Shown here piece by piece: positions 32,746 through 43,784 of a stretch of 64,000 nt of DNA. This stretch comes from Tritrichomonas musculus (Eukaryota > Parabasalia > Tritrichomonadida > Tritrichomonadidae): the NCBI GenBank assembly GCA_039105265.1, contig JAPFFF010000020.1:823001-887000 (forward strand). Direction: 5' to 3'. The notes under the pieces are model-generated. The model searched no databases, was not told where the DNA came from, and was given only the letters and a program-made list of their open reading frames with translations. Position 1 is the stretch's first letter. Every line of letters begins with the position of its first letter. A program made the translations under genes and the position numbers.

Positions 32746-33555
32746 CAAATTTCAGTGGCGACCGTTTTTAAAAATTTAGTTGAGATCAAATCTAGGCTTT
32801 GGCAACATTTTGGAGATTTCTGGTCTATTAAACCATATAAAAGCTAGACACATACCGTTTCCCTTCTGAATTGACTATTATTTTTAAAAACTTTCCCAGA
32901 ATTAAATATATTATTATTATTTAATTTCCTATCACGCTCAAAAAACTTACATTAGCAAAACGACACAAATTCACCTGCATTGTATTCAGCTCAATTAAGA
33001 TGTCTAACTAACTTGATACATTTCTTAGTGCCATGCAAAAGAAGTATTCATTTTGTAATCATGATGTCATAATAACCTTCTTTTATGCAGTAATACTGAT
33101 TAATCTCTATCAAATATTTAAAAAGAAAAATCTTCCCCTTGTTTAACAAATTGACCATTTTTTGAATTCTTTAAAGATATTTACTACCATGATGATATAG
33201 ACGAATTTTAATGCAGTGATTGCACTTTCACAACATCCAATTGTTAAAACTGGATTTTTATGTTTATTATTATTATTATTATTATTATTGTAAAAATGAA
33301 AATTTTATTGATTAGAATATTGATATATAACTGTTTTTTTTAAATCAAATTTCTATTATAAAATTCGCCTCTATAATCGTTTTTCTCTCTTTCACACAAA
33401 ACCCACAATTTTTGGTTCTAAAATATGCCAATTTCATTCACTGGAATATCATTGAATTTGATATTAACAAATTTGATAAATTGATTGAAATTATTTTCAT
33501 ATCACATTTCATATTTTATCATTTTTATATCACATTTCAATACTTTTATATAAAA
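32746..33555. other. Spacer with repeat copy and microsatellite
   Basis: No gene is seen. The spacer holds the second copy of the 130-bp repeat (about 33036-33170), a TTA/ATT trinucleotide run at about 33260-33290, and the promoter-side sequence of the DUF3447 gene. The last 130 bp are nearly identical to the sequence upstream of the second gene copy (39150-39278). Confidence 0.6.
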
Positions 33556-34734
33556 ATGAGTTTTGAAACATTTGTTGAAAAAATGAAAAGTATTCAAAAT
33601 TCCCTTCTGGAATTCCTTGAAGAAGAATCAGATGGTGACGACAAATATGAAAATTTCATTAATCTTGTCTCGACTCAACAAATAATTAATGACGAACATG
33701 AATTTAACGCATTATTACGATTAATAAACAGCATTGTGAACAATCATTATCGTTCTCGGAATTTTATTTCTAAAGTTGAGCGAGTTTTAAGACAATTCAA
33801 ACAAGGTCTCCAAAAATATTTTTCAAATTCAGAAATATTCAACATTTTCAAAGATAACAAGCGAATCCTTCTCTTTCTTCTTGAAGAAAAAATGATGATA
33901 ATTGATGAACACATTTTTTCAATAATTACTAGTTCAGAATATGTCCAAAAAAACTATTGTGAATATTTTCAACCAGAAATCAAACGGTTTGTCACAAAAG
34001 AAAACATTGAAAAATACGGGAGGAAGAATAAATCATTAAAAGACAATAAATTTATTGAAGTGATGAACAAAGAAATTGAAACCAATTTCTATGAAAAACG
34101 ACGAGAAGGATTGAATGATGATTATTTGTGTGAACAGATTCGAAATAACGAAATTCAAGAATTTATCAGATTTACAGAACAAAGAAATTTGTCACTCGAA
34201 ATTTGCATTAAAAAATCAATTTTTGAAACAAATCGACTTTTGACAGATAAATCTGATATTAAACTGATTGAATATGCATCATTTTATGGCTCGAATGACA
34301 TCATCAAATACATTGAAAAGAAAGGAGTTGAACTGACATCATCGATGTGGATTTATGGTATTCACAGTTGTAATGCAGAACTGATCAGATATCTTGAAGA
34401 CAATCATGTTTCACCACCATATAATGATTATGAAAGAATTCTTGAAGAATCGATTAAATGTCATCACAACGATATTTCGAACTACCTCATTGACAATATA
34501 ATGAACGAAGAATATCTCCAAAATAACATTGAAAACAACTATTATGACAATCTTTTTCGATATGCAACTAAATCTCACAATTATTGTTTTTTCCCAACAA
34601 GCATGAAATACAAAAACATGTTTTTTTATTTATGTGAATTTGACTATTACACACTTGTTAAACTTTGTTTGATTGATGGAACCATTGACATAAATGTAGC
34701 AATTAAAACATCAATCATTCAAATAACATTTTGA
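33556..34734 (+). CDS. DUF3447/ankyrin-family protein, copy 1
   Basis: The start at MSFETFVEKMKSIQNS is preferred over the longer open frame because family members begin this way and the upstream extension is hydrophobic AT-rich sequence. The 392-residue product has an acidic helical N-terminus (SLLEFLEEESDGDDKYEN), the family core (NSEIFNIFKDNKRILLFLLE, YCEYFQPEIKRFVTKENIEK) and divergent ankyrin-like helices in the DUF3447 region (IEYASFYGSNDIIKYIEKKG, IHSCNAELIRYLEDNHVSPP, HHNDISNYLIDN). These proteins are very numerous in trichomonads and are presumed intracellular protein-binding factors. The frame stops after the first ankyrin-like unit; the downstream ankyrin array is out of frame unless spacers are removed. 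Confidence 0.75.
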   Translation: MSFETFVEKMKSIQNSLLEFLEEESDGDDKYENFINLVSTQQIINDEHEFNALLRLINSIVNNHYRSRNFISKVERVLRQFKQGLQKYFSNSEIFNIFKDNKRILLFLLEEKMMIIDEHIFSIITSSEYVQKNYCEYFQPEIKRFVTKENIEKYGRKNKSLKDNKFIEVMNKEIETNFYEKRREGLNDDYLCEQIRNNEIQEFIRFTEQRNLSLEICIKKSIFETNRLLTDKSDIKLIEYASFYGSNDIIKYIEKKGVELTSSMWIYGIHSCNAELIRYLEDNHVSPPYNDYERILEESIKCHHNDISNYLIDNIMNEEYLQNNIENNYYDNLFRYATKSHNYCFFPTSMKYKNMFFYLCEFDYYTLVKLCLIDGTIDINVAIKTSIIQITF

Positions 34735-34740
34735 AACAAA

Positions 34741-35850
34741 AACATTCATAAAATTCAAATCTAACTTTTTTGATTATATTGAAAGCTCGAATTATTTATT
34801 GAATTTAACTCGAACATTTAATTCTACGGCGTTGATTTGTGCTGCATATGAAGGCCATAAAGAAATTGTTGAACTATTACTAAGACAAGAAGGCATTGAT
34901 ATCAACATTCAAAACATTTTAAATCAAAACATTCATTTTATTCAAATCTAACTTTTTTTATTATATTGCAAACTTGAATTATTTATGGAATTTAACTCGA
35001 ACATTTAATTCTACGGCGTTGATTTATGCTGCAAGAGACGGCCATAAAGAAATTGTTGAACTATTAATAAGACAAGAAGGCATTGATATCAACATTCAAG
35101 ACATTTTAAATCAAAACATTCATAAAATTCAAATCTAACTTTTTTGATTATATTGCAAACTTGAATTATTTATGGAATTTAACTGGAACATTTAATGATA
35201 CGGCGTTGATTTATGCTGCAAGAGACGGCCATAAAGAAATTGTTGAACCATTAATAAGACAAGAAGGCATTGATATCAATATTCAAGACATTTTGAATCA
35301 AAACATTCATGATATTCAAATCTAACTTTTTTGATTATATTGAAAACTTGAATTATTTATGGAATTTAACTCGAACATTTAATTCTACGGCGTTGATTCT
35401 TTCTGCAAGAGAAGGCAATAAAGAAATTGTTGAACTATTAATAAGACAAGAAGGCATTGATATCAACATTCAAAACATTTTAAATCAAAACATTCATTTT
35501 ATTCAAATCTAACTTTTTTGATTATATTGAAAACTTGAATTATTTATGGAATTTAACTCGAACATTTAATTCTACGGCGTTGATTTGTGCTGCATATGAA
35601 GGCCATAACGAAATTGTTGAACTATTAATAAGACAAGAAGGCATTGATATCAACATTCAAAACATTTTAAGTCAAAACATTCATGATATTCAAATCTAAC
35701 TTTTTTCATAAGATTGAAAAATTGAATGATTTATGGAATTTTGAAATATTTTTTTTTTACAAAACGGCCATTGACTTTGCAAGAAAAGAAAATCATCGAG
35801 AAATTGTTGATCTTTTATCTAAAGGACCGATCAAAGCAAAACCCTAAGGC
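34741..35850 (+). repeat. 187-bp ankyrin-unit array, copy 1
   Basis: Unit starts (AACATTCAT box) lie at 34741, 34928, 35115, 35302, 35489 and 35676, exactly 187 bp apart. Each unit holds one 33-codon ankyrin repeat (FNSTALICAAYEGHKEIVEL, then LLRQEGIDINIQ) plus 88 bp of AT-rich spacer. Since 187 is 3 x 62 + 1, each unit runs into a stop (ATTCAAATCTAA) in the next unit. The last unit leads into a terminal ankyrin segment (KTAIDFARKENHREIVDLL, then SKGPIKAKP and a stop at about 35845). No GT donor or AG acceptor is seen in the spacer, so standard introns are not obvious. Confidence 0.85.
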
Positions 35851-36306
35851 GAGTAATTGAAGTCTTAATGATTAATAAAAATTAATTACTACATTATAAT
35901 CAAAATTATATTTTAATTTTTTAATAAGTATATAACGCATAAAAACCTCATGGCCATAAACATATATCGTATTAATAATAATAATCATGTTTTTTTTTCG
36001 TTTTTCTTTCATTAGAAAGAAAATAATGATATGAATCACATATATAAATCTATCATGTAGGAGAGAACATTGATTTTTATGTTATGTAAAAAATAATAAT
36101 ATTTATCTTTTTATTCGTTCAGTATTTAAAGATGGTCCTAAATTATATTTTATTCTATATTAGAATATATTTCCAAATTTATTATTAATATATATATATA
36201 TATATATATATTTTCATAAAAACAAAAATGCAGAGGTTTTTGTTTTATTCGTTGTTTTTTGATTTGCATATCTTCTTTTATTTGATTCTGTAAGTTTCAT
36301 GCTGAT
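35851..36306. other. AT-rich spacer with TA run
   Basis: No gene is seen. The first part (AGTCTTAATGATTAATAAAA and following) is shared with the 3' flanks of the other two ankyrin tails, at about 42130 and 43500. A (TA)n microsatellite lies at about 36188-36211. Confidence 0.6.
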
Positions 36307-36668
36307 CTATTTCCACACACCACTTGTCATGTCTTCAATGCTGAATGCATCAACAAACTTTTCAATCGTTTCTTTTGAAATTTCATTGAAATAAGCGTAC
36401 TCAAATGAAAAGGCGCTTTCTTTCTTTCTCTCATAAAGTTCAATCAAAAATTCAACAAGACTGTCTTCTGATTCAAGTTCCAGTTTCTCGTTCTTGATGA
36501 TTTCTTCTATCGTCGTCATTTCAGTCTCAAAAAGTTCGTATTGAGGAATTTCATCGAAATGTTCAGAACAAAAGTCAATCATCTTCTTCACTGGTGAAAA
36601 ATCGGTTAAATGTGCTTTTTGGCTGATGATGTTCAAACGGATGACAACATTTGATGTGGTCAGATTAT

Positions 36669-36669
<1 letters not shown>

Positions 36670-36722
<53 letters not shown>
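36670..36722. repeat. A53 homopolymer
   Basis: A run of 53 A inside the BTB-like pseudogene (T on its coding strand). It is the longest of several long A/T runs in the region (31707-31737, 42501-42526 and 44161-44182). Its length may be assembly-dependent. Confidence 0.9.
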
Positions 36723-36724
<2 letters not shown>

Positions 36725-36867
36725 GAGAGAGTAATACAGAGTCAAATTCCATAATTGTAGGAAGTATTAACTGAATGCATTCAATCGTTTTTCATCAATA
36801 TCAACTGATTTAAAGGTGACAAAATTAAGAAATTCTGTAAAGTAATCTGGCTCTGTATTACTCTCTC
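36725..36867. repeat. 17-bp perfect inverted repeat (hairpin arms)
   Basis: GAGAGAGTAATACAGAG at 36725-36741 is the exact reverse complement of 36851-36867. The right arm lies in coding sequence of the BTB-like pseudogene and the left arm borders the A53 run. It may reflect a template-switch event during the expansion. Confidence 0.75.
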
Positions 36868-37149
36868 CTTGTTTGTAAATATTTAATATGTAGTCATTTA
36901 TGCTTTCATCTTGATAATGATAGTTCATAATCTTTGGAGAAACAAGGTCTGCAAAAAAACGACTCGTTTCTTATCGATGAATGTAAAATCTTTATCATAT
37001 CTGCTGAATGATATCCTTTGTATGTTTTCTAAACTCAGTGTAAATGAGAAATTGCTTGATTCCATTTTGCTATTTTTCAAATGGAGTTTATTGTGTTCTC
37101 AAAAAGTGGAAATATAAATATTTTTAAAAGAAAAAAATTTTATATTCTT

Positions 37150-38575
37150 AATTTTTTTTAAGCTTGTCAGTGAATATCAGCTAACAGAAGATAAATATAA
37201 ATTTAAATCATTATTACAACTAATAAATGCCATCGGAAACAATCATCAACGTATTCAAAATTTTATTTTTTTTTTTTTTTAGGTTGAGCCAATTTTAGGA
37301 CAAATGAAACAAGATCTCCAAAAATATTTTACAAATTCAGAAATATTCGAAATTTTCAAAAATAACAAGCGAATCCTTCTATTTCTTATTGAAGGACGAG
37401 TAATTATAATTGATGAATACATTGTTTCACGAATCACTAGTTATGAATTTGATAGAAAGAATTACAGGGAACATTTTCTGCCAGAAATCAAACCGTTTCT
37501 CACAAAAGAATTCATTCAAAAATATCGAAATAAAACCACGAATTTACATGAAGACGAATTTCTTGATAAATTGAATAAAGAAATTTCAGAGGAATTCTAT
37601 GATAAAAGGAAAGAAGGAGAAAGTGACAGCTATTTATGTGAGCTGACTCGAAATAATCAAGTGAAAGAATTTGGAGTTTATGTCAACCGAAACAATATTT
37701 CACTTGAAAGTTATATTATAAAATCTATCTTTGAAACGAATCAATTTTTGATTGACAATGAATCTATTAATTTGATTGAATATGCGTCATTTTATGGCTC
37801 TAATGATATCATCCGATACATGCATTTTAATGGTGAAGTTGAACTGACGTCATCGATGTGAATCTATGCTATTCACAGTTGTAATTCAGAACTGATCAGA
37901 TATCTTGAAGATAATCATGTTTCACCACCAGAAAATAAATATGGAAAAATTCTTGAAGAATCGGTTAAATGTCATCACAGCGATATTTCGAACTACCTCA
38001 TTGACAATATAATGAACGAAGAATATCTCCAAAATAACATTGAAAATGAATATTATGATAATCTTTATCGTTATGCAGTTGAATCTTTCAATTATTGTTT
38101 TTTCTCAACAGACCTGAAATACAAAAACATGTTTTTTTATTTATGTGAATTTGACTATTACACACTTGCAACACTTTATTTAACAGAATTAGCCATTGAC
38201 ATAAATTCAATAGTTAAAACATCAATCATTTAAAAAGCATTTTAAATTAAAAGCATTCATAAAATTATAATCTAATTTTTTCATTCAATTGAAAAATTGA
38301 ATTATTTATGGAATTTAACTCGAACATTTAATTCTACGTCATTGATTTATGCTGCAAAAAAGGGCTATAAAGAAATTGTTGAACTATTACTAAGAAAAGA
38401 AGGCATTGATATCAACATTCATAAAATTCAAATCTAATATTTTTAATTATATTTGAAATCTGAATTATTTATGGAATTTAGCTGGAACAATTAATAATAC
38501 GGCGTTGATTTATGCTACAGAAAAATTCCATAAAGAAATTGTTCAACAATTATTACGAGTAGAAGGAATTAATGC
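37150..38575 (+). pseudogene. DUF3447/ankyrin-family pseudogene (plus strand)
   Basis: It is similar to, but clearly diverged from, the genes at 33556 and 39279. The N-terminus is missing, and a T15 run at 37266-37280 lies where intact copies read TTTCTAAAG. The main frame then runs from about 37283 (QDLQKYFTNSEIFEIFKNNK) to 37861, where TGA replaces the Trp codon of the intact copies (SSMW). It continues as 37862-38232 (NEEYLQNNIENEYYDNLYRY ... INSIVKTSII). Two degenerate ankyrin units follow, without the exact 187-bp spacing of the other arrays. There are at least three disablements. Confidence 0.8.
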
Positions 38576-39033
38576 AAATCCAAGCCTTTATAACACATTT
38601 CGCCCAAATTGAGATAAGCTAAATACCTGATAGGATCAATATTTCCTTTTTCTTCCAATTGTTTAATGCATTCAATTGCTTTTGTGTAATTCTGTTATAC
38701 AAAATCACCATTGAAATAATATTCACCCAATTGATATATCGAACATTCATGGCCTTGTAAACATTCAATTGATTTCGCATAATTCTGTTCAACACCGTGT
38801 CATTCTTCATATAAAATTCCTAAATAGGAAAAACTCATAGAAAATCCTAATTGAGCTGCTTTTTCATAACATTCAATTGCTTTTGAATAATTTTGTTCAA
38901 CTTCTTCTCCTCGCTCATAGAGAATACATATATTATGAAACCCAAGTGAGTCACCTGGTTCACAAAGTCTTAGACATCGCTCAAAATTAGTCAATGATTC
39001 TGATTCATGGGAACCTAGCTCGCTATTTTTCAT
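38576..39033 (-). pseudogene. Sel1-repeat protein fragment
   Basis: The minus strand encodes MKNSELGSHESESLTNFERC and two Sel1-like repeats of about 36 residues, recognised by A..G...(S/A)...LG.LYE and EQNY.KAIECYEKAAQLGF. After a stop near 38800 further Sel1-type units continue in changed frames (EQNYTKAIECIKQL, and NLGEMCYKGLD at the left end). Sel1 proteins act as adaptor or scaffold proteins. The fragment is broken and abuts the end of the preceding ankyrin pseudogene. Confidence 0.65.
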
Positions 39034-39278
39034 TTTTTAAAATAATCTGAATATTTTTCCCCGAACTTTTGCAGAATTTTCTATTCAAAAAAATTCAACT
39101 TTATAATCGTTTTTTTCCCCTCAAACCCACAATTTTTGGTTTAAAAATAGCCAATTTCATTCACTGGAATATCATTGAATTTGATATTAACAAATTTGAT
39201 AAATTGATTGAAATCATTTTCATATCACATTTCATATTTTATCATTTTTATATCACATTTCAATACTTTTATATAAAA

Positions 39279-40457
39279 ATGAGTTTTGAAACATTTGTTG
39301 AAAAAATGAAAAGTGTTCAAAATTCCCTTCTGGAATTCCTTGAAGAAGAATCAGATGGTGACGACAAATATGAAAATTTCATTAATCTTGTCTCGACTCA
39401 ACAAATAATTAATGACGAACATGAATTTAACGCATTATTACGATTAATAAACAGCATTGTGAACAATCATTATCGTTCTCGGAATTTTATTTCTAAAGTT
39501 GAGCGAGTTTTAAGACAATTCAAACAAGGTCTCCAAAAATATTTTTCAAATTCAGAAATATTCAACATTTTCAAAGATAACAAGCGAATCCTTCTCTTTC
39601 TTCTTGAAGAAAAAATGATGATAATTGATGAACACATTTTTTCAATAATTACTAGTTCAGAATATGTCCAAAAAAACTATTGTGAATATTTTCAACCAGA
39701 AATCAAACGGTTTGTCACAAAAGAAAACATTGAAAAATACGGGAGGAAGAATAAATCATTAAAAGACAATAAATTTATTGAAGTGATGAACAAAGAAATT
39801 GAAACCAATTTCTATGAAAAACGACGAGAAGGATTGAATGATGATTATTTGTGTGAACAGATTCGAAATAACGAAATTCAAGAATTTATCAGATTTACAG
39901 AACAAAGAAATTTGTCACTCGAAATTTGCATTAAAAAATCAATTTTTGAAACAAATCGACTTTTGACAGATAAATCTGATATTAAACTGATTGAATATGC
40001 ATCATTTTATGGCTCGAATGACATCATCAAATACATTGAAAAGAAAGGAGTTGAACTGACATCATCGATGTGGATTTATGGTATTCACAGTTGTAATGCA
40101 GAACTGATCAGATATCTTGAAGACAATCATGTTTCACCACCAGATAATGATTATGAAAGAATTCTTGAAGAATCGGTTAAATGTCATCACAACGATATTT
40201 CGAACTACCTCATTGACAATATAATGAACGAAGAATATCTCCAAAATAACATTGAAAATGAATATTATGATAATCTTTATCGTTATGCAACTAAATCTTA
40301 CAATTATTGTTTTTTCCCAACAAACATGAAATACAAAAACATGTTTTTTTATTTATGTGAATTTGACTATTACACACTTGTTAAACTTTGTTTGATTGAT
40401 GGAACCATTGACATAAATGTAGCAATTAAAACATCAATCATTCAAATAACATTTTGA
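39279..40457 (+). CDS. DUF3447/ankyrin-family protein, copy 2
   Basis: 392 residues, almost identical to the copy at 33556. The visible differences are few, for example MKSV for MKSI, PPDN for PPYN, ESVKC for ESIKC, NEYYDNLYRY for NNYYDNLFRY, SYNY for SHNY and TNMK for TSMK. The upstream about 130 bp is also nearly identical, so promoter and gene were duplicated together. Several differences match the third copy at 37150, which suggests gene conversion between copies. The domain structure is as in copy 1. The frame ends after the first ankyrin-like unit, before the 187-bp array. Long intact frames in both copies argue that this part is under selection or very recently duplicated. Confidence 0.75.
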   Translation: MSFETFVEKMKSVQNSLLEFLEEESDGDDKYENFINLVSTQQIINDEHEFNALLRLINSIVNNHYRSRNFISKVERVLRQFKQGLQKYFSNSEIFNIFKDNKRILLFLLEEKMMIIDEHIFSIITSSEYVQKNYCEYFQPEIKRFVTKENIEKYGRKNKSLKDNKFIEVMNKEIETNFYEKRREGLNDDYLCEQIRNNEIQEFIRFTEQRNLSLEICIKKSIFETNRLLTDKSDIKLIEYASFYGSNDIIKYIEKKGVELTSSMWIYGIHSCNAELIRYLEDNHVSPPDNDYERILEESVKCHHNDISNYLIDNIMNEEYLQNNIENEYYDNLYRYATKSYNYCFFPTNMKYKNMFFYLCEFDYYTLVKLCLIDGTIDINVAIKTSIIQITF

Positions 40458-40463
40458 AACAAA

Positions 40464-42129
40464 AACATTCATAAAATTCAAATCTAACTTTTTTGATTAT
40501 ATTGAAAGCTCGAATTATTTATTGAATTTAACTCGAACATTTAATTCTACGGCGTTGATTTGTGCTGCATATGAAGGCCATAAAGAAATTGTTGAACTAT
40601 TACTAAGACAAGAAGGCATTGATATCAACATTCAAGACATTTTAAATCAAAACATTCATTTTATTCAAATCTAACTTTTTTTATTATATTGCAAACTTGA
40701 ATTATTTATGGAATTTAACTCGAACATTTAATTCTACGGCGTTGATTTGTGCTGCATATGAAGGTCATAAAGAAATTGTTTAACTATTACTAAGACAAGA
40801 AGGCATTGATATCAACATTCAAGACATTTTAAATCAAAACATTCATTTTATTCAAATCTAACTTTTTTGATTATATTGCAAACTTGAATTATTTATGGAA
40901 TTTAACTGGAACATTTAATAGGACGGCGTTGATTCGTGCTGCAGAAAATGGCTATAAAGAAATTGTTGAACTATTAATAAGACAAGAAGGCATTGATATC
41001 AACATTCAAAACATTTTAAATCAAAACATTCATAAAATTCAAATCTAACTTTTTTGATTATATTGAAAGCTCGAATTATTTATTGAATTTAACTCGAACA
41101 TTTAATTCTACGGCGTTGATTTGTGCTGCATATGAAGGCCATAACGAAATTGTTGAACTATTAATAAGACAAGAAGGCATTGATATCAACATTCAAAACA
41201 TTTTAAATCAAAACATTCATTTTATTCAAATCTAACTTTTTTGATTATATTGAAAACTTGAATTATTTATGGAATTTAACTGGAACATTTAATGATACGG
41301 CATTGATTTGTGCTGCATATGAAGGCCATAAAGAAATTGTTGAACTATTAATAAGACAAGAAGGCATTGATATCAACATTCAAAACATTTTAAATCAAAA
41401 CATTCATAAAATTCAAATCTAACTTTTTTGATTATATTGAAAACTTGAATTATTTATGGAATTTAACTCGAACATTTAATTCTACGGCGTTGATTTGTGC
41501 TGCATATGAAGGTCATAAAGAAATTGTTGAACTATTACTAAGACAAGAAGGCATTGATATCAACATTCAAAACATTTTAAATCAAAACATTCATAATATT
41601 CAAATCTAACTTTTTTTATTATATTGCAAACTTGAATTATTTATGGAATTTAACTGGAACATTTAATAGGACGGCGTTGATTCGTGCTGCAGAAAATGGC
41701 TATAAAGAAATTGTTGAACTATTAATAAGACAAGAAGGCATTGATATCAATATTCAAGACATTTTAAATCAAAACATTCATGAAATTCAAATCTAACTTT
41801 TTTGATTATATTGCAAACTTGAATTATTTATGGAATTTAACTGGAACATTTAATGATACGGCGTTGATTCTTGCTGCATATAAAGGCCATAAAGAAATTG
41901 TTGAACTATTAATAAGACAAGAAGGCATTGATATCAATATTCAAGACATTTTAAATCAAAACATTCATAAAATTCAAATCTAACTTTTTTCATGATGTTG
42001 AAAAACTGAATGATTTATGGAATTTTGAAATATTTTTTTTACAAAACGGCCATTGACTATGCAAGAGAAACAAATCATCGAGAAATTGTTGATCTTTTAT
42101 CTAAATGACCGATCAAAGCAAAACCCTAA
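40464..42129 (+). repeat. 187-bp ankyrin-unit array, copy 2
   Basis: The AACATTCAT boxes start at 40464, 40651, 40838, 41025 and so on to 41773 and 41960, an exact 187-bp period with eight full units. Unit variants include NDTALILAAYKGHKEIVELL, RTALIRAAENGYKEIVELL and one with a TAA in place of GAA (40781-40783). A terminal ankyrin segment (KTAIDYARETNHREIVDLL) follows; its SKGP codon is a TGA here (42106-42108). The spacer has the same composition as in copy 1 and again lacks GT-AG ends. The exact period without indels in all units points to recent amplification or conversion. Confidence 0.85.
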
Positions 42130-42500
42130 GGCGAGTAATTGAAGTCTTAATGATTAATAAAAATTAATTACTACATTACAATTAAAATTATATTTTAATC
42201 TTTAATAGAATAATATTTTTTATGATATTATTGAGCCTTTTTATTCAGGAGCAGGATGACATAGATTTTGAACTTTCTTTGCAAAGATGTTCTCAGTCCA
42301 TATCTTGGATATTTAAGTTGTTATTTCCTACCAAAAATGGATATACCTGCTGAAATTCTAATATTTAGAAATGATGAACATTTTTTTTTTGCTAGAAAGT
42401 TCATATTATGAACTTTTTGAAATTAAAGTGTGATTTTTTCTACAATGATTTCACTATTTAAGTTTCAGATTATTAATTGTAATGATAATAATAATGTTTA

Positions 42501-42532
<32 letters not shown>

Positions 42533-42592
42533 TGAATAACTTCCATTGAATTTACCAATGTTCTCATTGTTAAGTAAATATAATTTATCATT
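42130..42592. other. Spacer after ankyrin array 2
   Basis: No gene is seen. The first about 170 bp (to about 42300) recur after the ankyrin tail at 43495 (43500-43670), including TTATTGAGCCTTTTTATTCA. A T26 run lies at 42501-42526. Confidence 0.6.
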
Positions 42593-43205
42593 TTTATTAT
42601 TAATAATTCGAAGGAAGAGTTCAATATTGAGAGAATTTTGATTGCACGATTACCACCTATTTCTGTTGTTCAGAATCAATCATTAGTTGAGTTAATGATA
42701 GGTCAATTTGAGTCAAAAACATTTAAAAATACGACACCTTTTAAAGTGCATATTACTTATAATCCTAGCCAATTTATAACTTTCAATAAAAATTGGCAGA
42801 TCCAATTTATCAATTATTCTACTTCTAAACTTTTTGGACTATCTAGAGAACAACTTTATCAATCTAATTTATTATCAATCATTAATTCAAGTGATTTCTA
42901 TTTGATAAAAGAAAAACGCAAAAGAAACAATGGATTTAAAGAGATTCAAAAATCAAAGGAAAATAATTTCAGCAGCATCATTGATAACTATAATGATAAC
43001 CAAAATCTATTAGCTCTTGAATCATTGTTATTAAAGAAAAGATAACGATAGCATTGACCTGAATAAAAATGATGATAATGACCAAATATCTACACAAAAA
43101 ATCGACCTTTTCAAAGAACCTTACAAGATCACAATTGTTGACATTAAAAATGATGGTACAAAATTAATTTTGTCTGAAGTTTTAACTTATTTACCTGGTC
43201 CAGAT
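42593..43205 (+). pseudogene. PAS-domain gene fragment, copy 2
   Basis: It is identical in protein sequence to copy 1 over the open frame 42638-43045 (PAS segment FINYSTSKLFGLSREQLYQS). After the stop the homologous second phase continues (KIDLFKEPYKITIVDIKNDG, then TKLILSEVLTYLPGPDE), including the stretch that is missing from copy 1. It breaks off at about 43205, where ankyrin-tail sequence begins. The near identity of both copies shows a recent segmental duplication. Confidence 0.65.
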
Positions 43206-43219
43206 GAGTTATGATTCGT

Positions 43220-43495
43220 TCTTCAATAAAGAAATTGTTGAACTATTACTAAAACAAGAAGGCATTGAAATCAACAAGAAAAACATTTTAAATCAAAACA
43301 TTCATGATATTCAAATCTAACTTTTTTCATTATATTCAAATCTAACTTTTTTCATAAGATTGAAAAATTGAATGATTTATGGAATTTTGAAATATTTTTT
43401 TTACAAAACGGCCATTGACTATGCAAGAAAAGAAAATCATCGAGAAATTATTGATCTTTTATCTAAAGGACCGATCAAAGCAAAACCCTAAGACA
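43220..43495 (+). pseudogene. Ankyrin-tail fragment (third copy)
   Basis: It holds a partial ankyrin unit (KEIVELLLKQEGIEINKKNI) and a spacer containing a duplicated TATTCAAATCTAACTTTTTT segment. It ends with the terminal ankyrin segment KTAIDYARKENHREIIDLL, then SKGPIKAKP and a stop. It joins directly to the PAS fragment, so the junction is a rearrangement breakpoint rather than a gene start. Confidence 0.7.
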
Positions 43496-43784
43496 ATAAA
43501 TTAAAGTCTTAATGATTCATAAAATTAATTACTACATTACAATCAAAATTATATTTTAGTTTTTAATATAATAGTATTTTTATGATATTATTGAGCCTTT
43601 TTATTCAGGAACAGGATGACATAGATTTTGAACTTTCTTTACAAAGATGTTCTCAGTCTATATTCAGTGCTTGCCATTTTTGATATTTAATATATTATAT
43701 TTCATCAATATTATTCAAAAAATATTCATAAATATCATAAAAATAAGCTAAATTTCTTTTTTGAAGTATTTTTTAATTTTTGAG

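Larger units (their letters stand above)
36307..37076 (-). pseudogene. BTB-like trichomonad protein pseudogene
   Basis: Read on the minus strand, the N-terminal part starts with MESSNFSFTLSLENIQRISF and changes phase at a T-run to FFADLVSPKIMNYHYQDESI, then NDYILNIYKQG, as in BTB-like N-terminal domains. The C-terminal part (HLTDFSPVKKMIDFCSEHFD, then SEDSLVEFLIELYERKKES and IEKFVDAFSIEDMTSGVWK) matches the BACK-like helical region of the same family. The two are separated by a phase change or stop after NAFS and by a 53-bp homopolymer. The downstream part of the gene is absent. It is a broken member of a large trichomonad family; the assignment is by pattern. Confidence 0.55.

Noticed and set aside
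33412-33555. N-terminal extension of the DUF3447 gene
   Set aside because: The extension is hydrophobic AT-rich sequence; family members start at MSFETFVEKM, so the later ATG is used.
34741-35850. Ordinary GT-AG introns between ankyrin units
   Set aside because: No GT donor with a matching AG acceptor exists in the 88-nt spacers; only a non-canonical mechanism could remove them.
36670-36722. A53 run as poly(A) tail of a retrocopy
   Set aside because: Sequence of the same pseudogene family continues on both sides, so the run is internal and not a 3' end.
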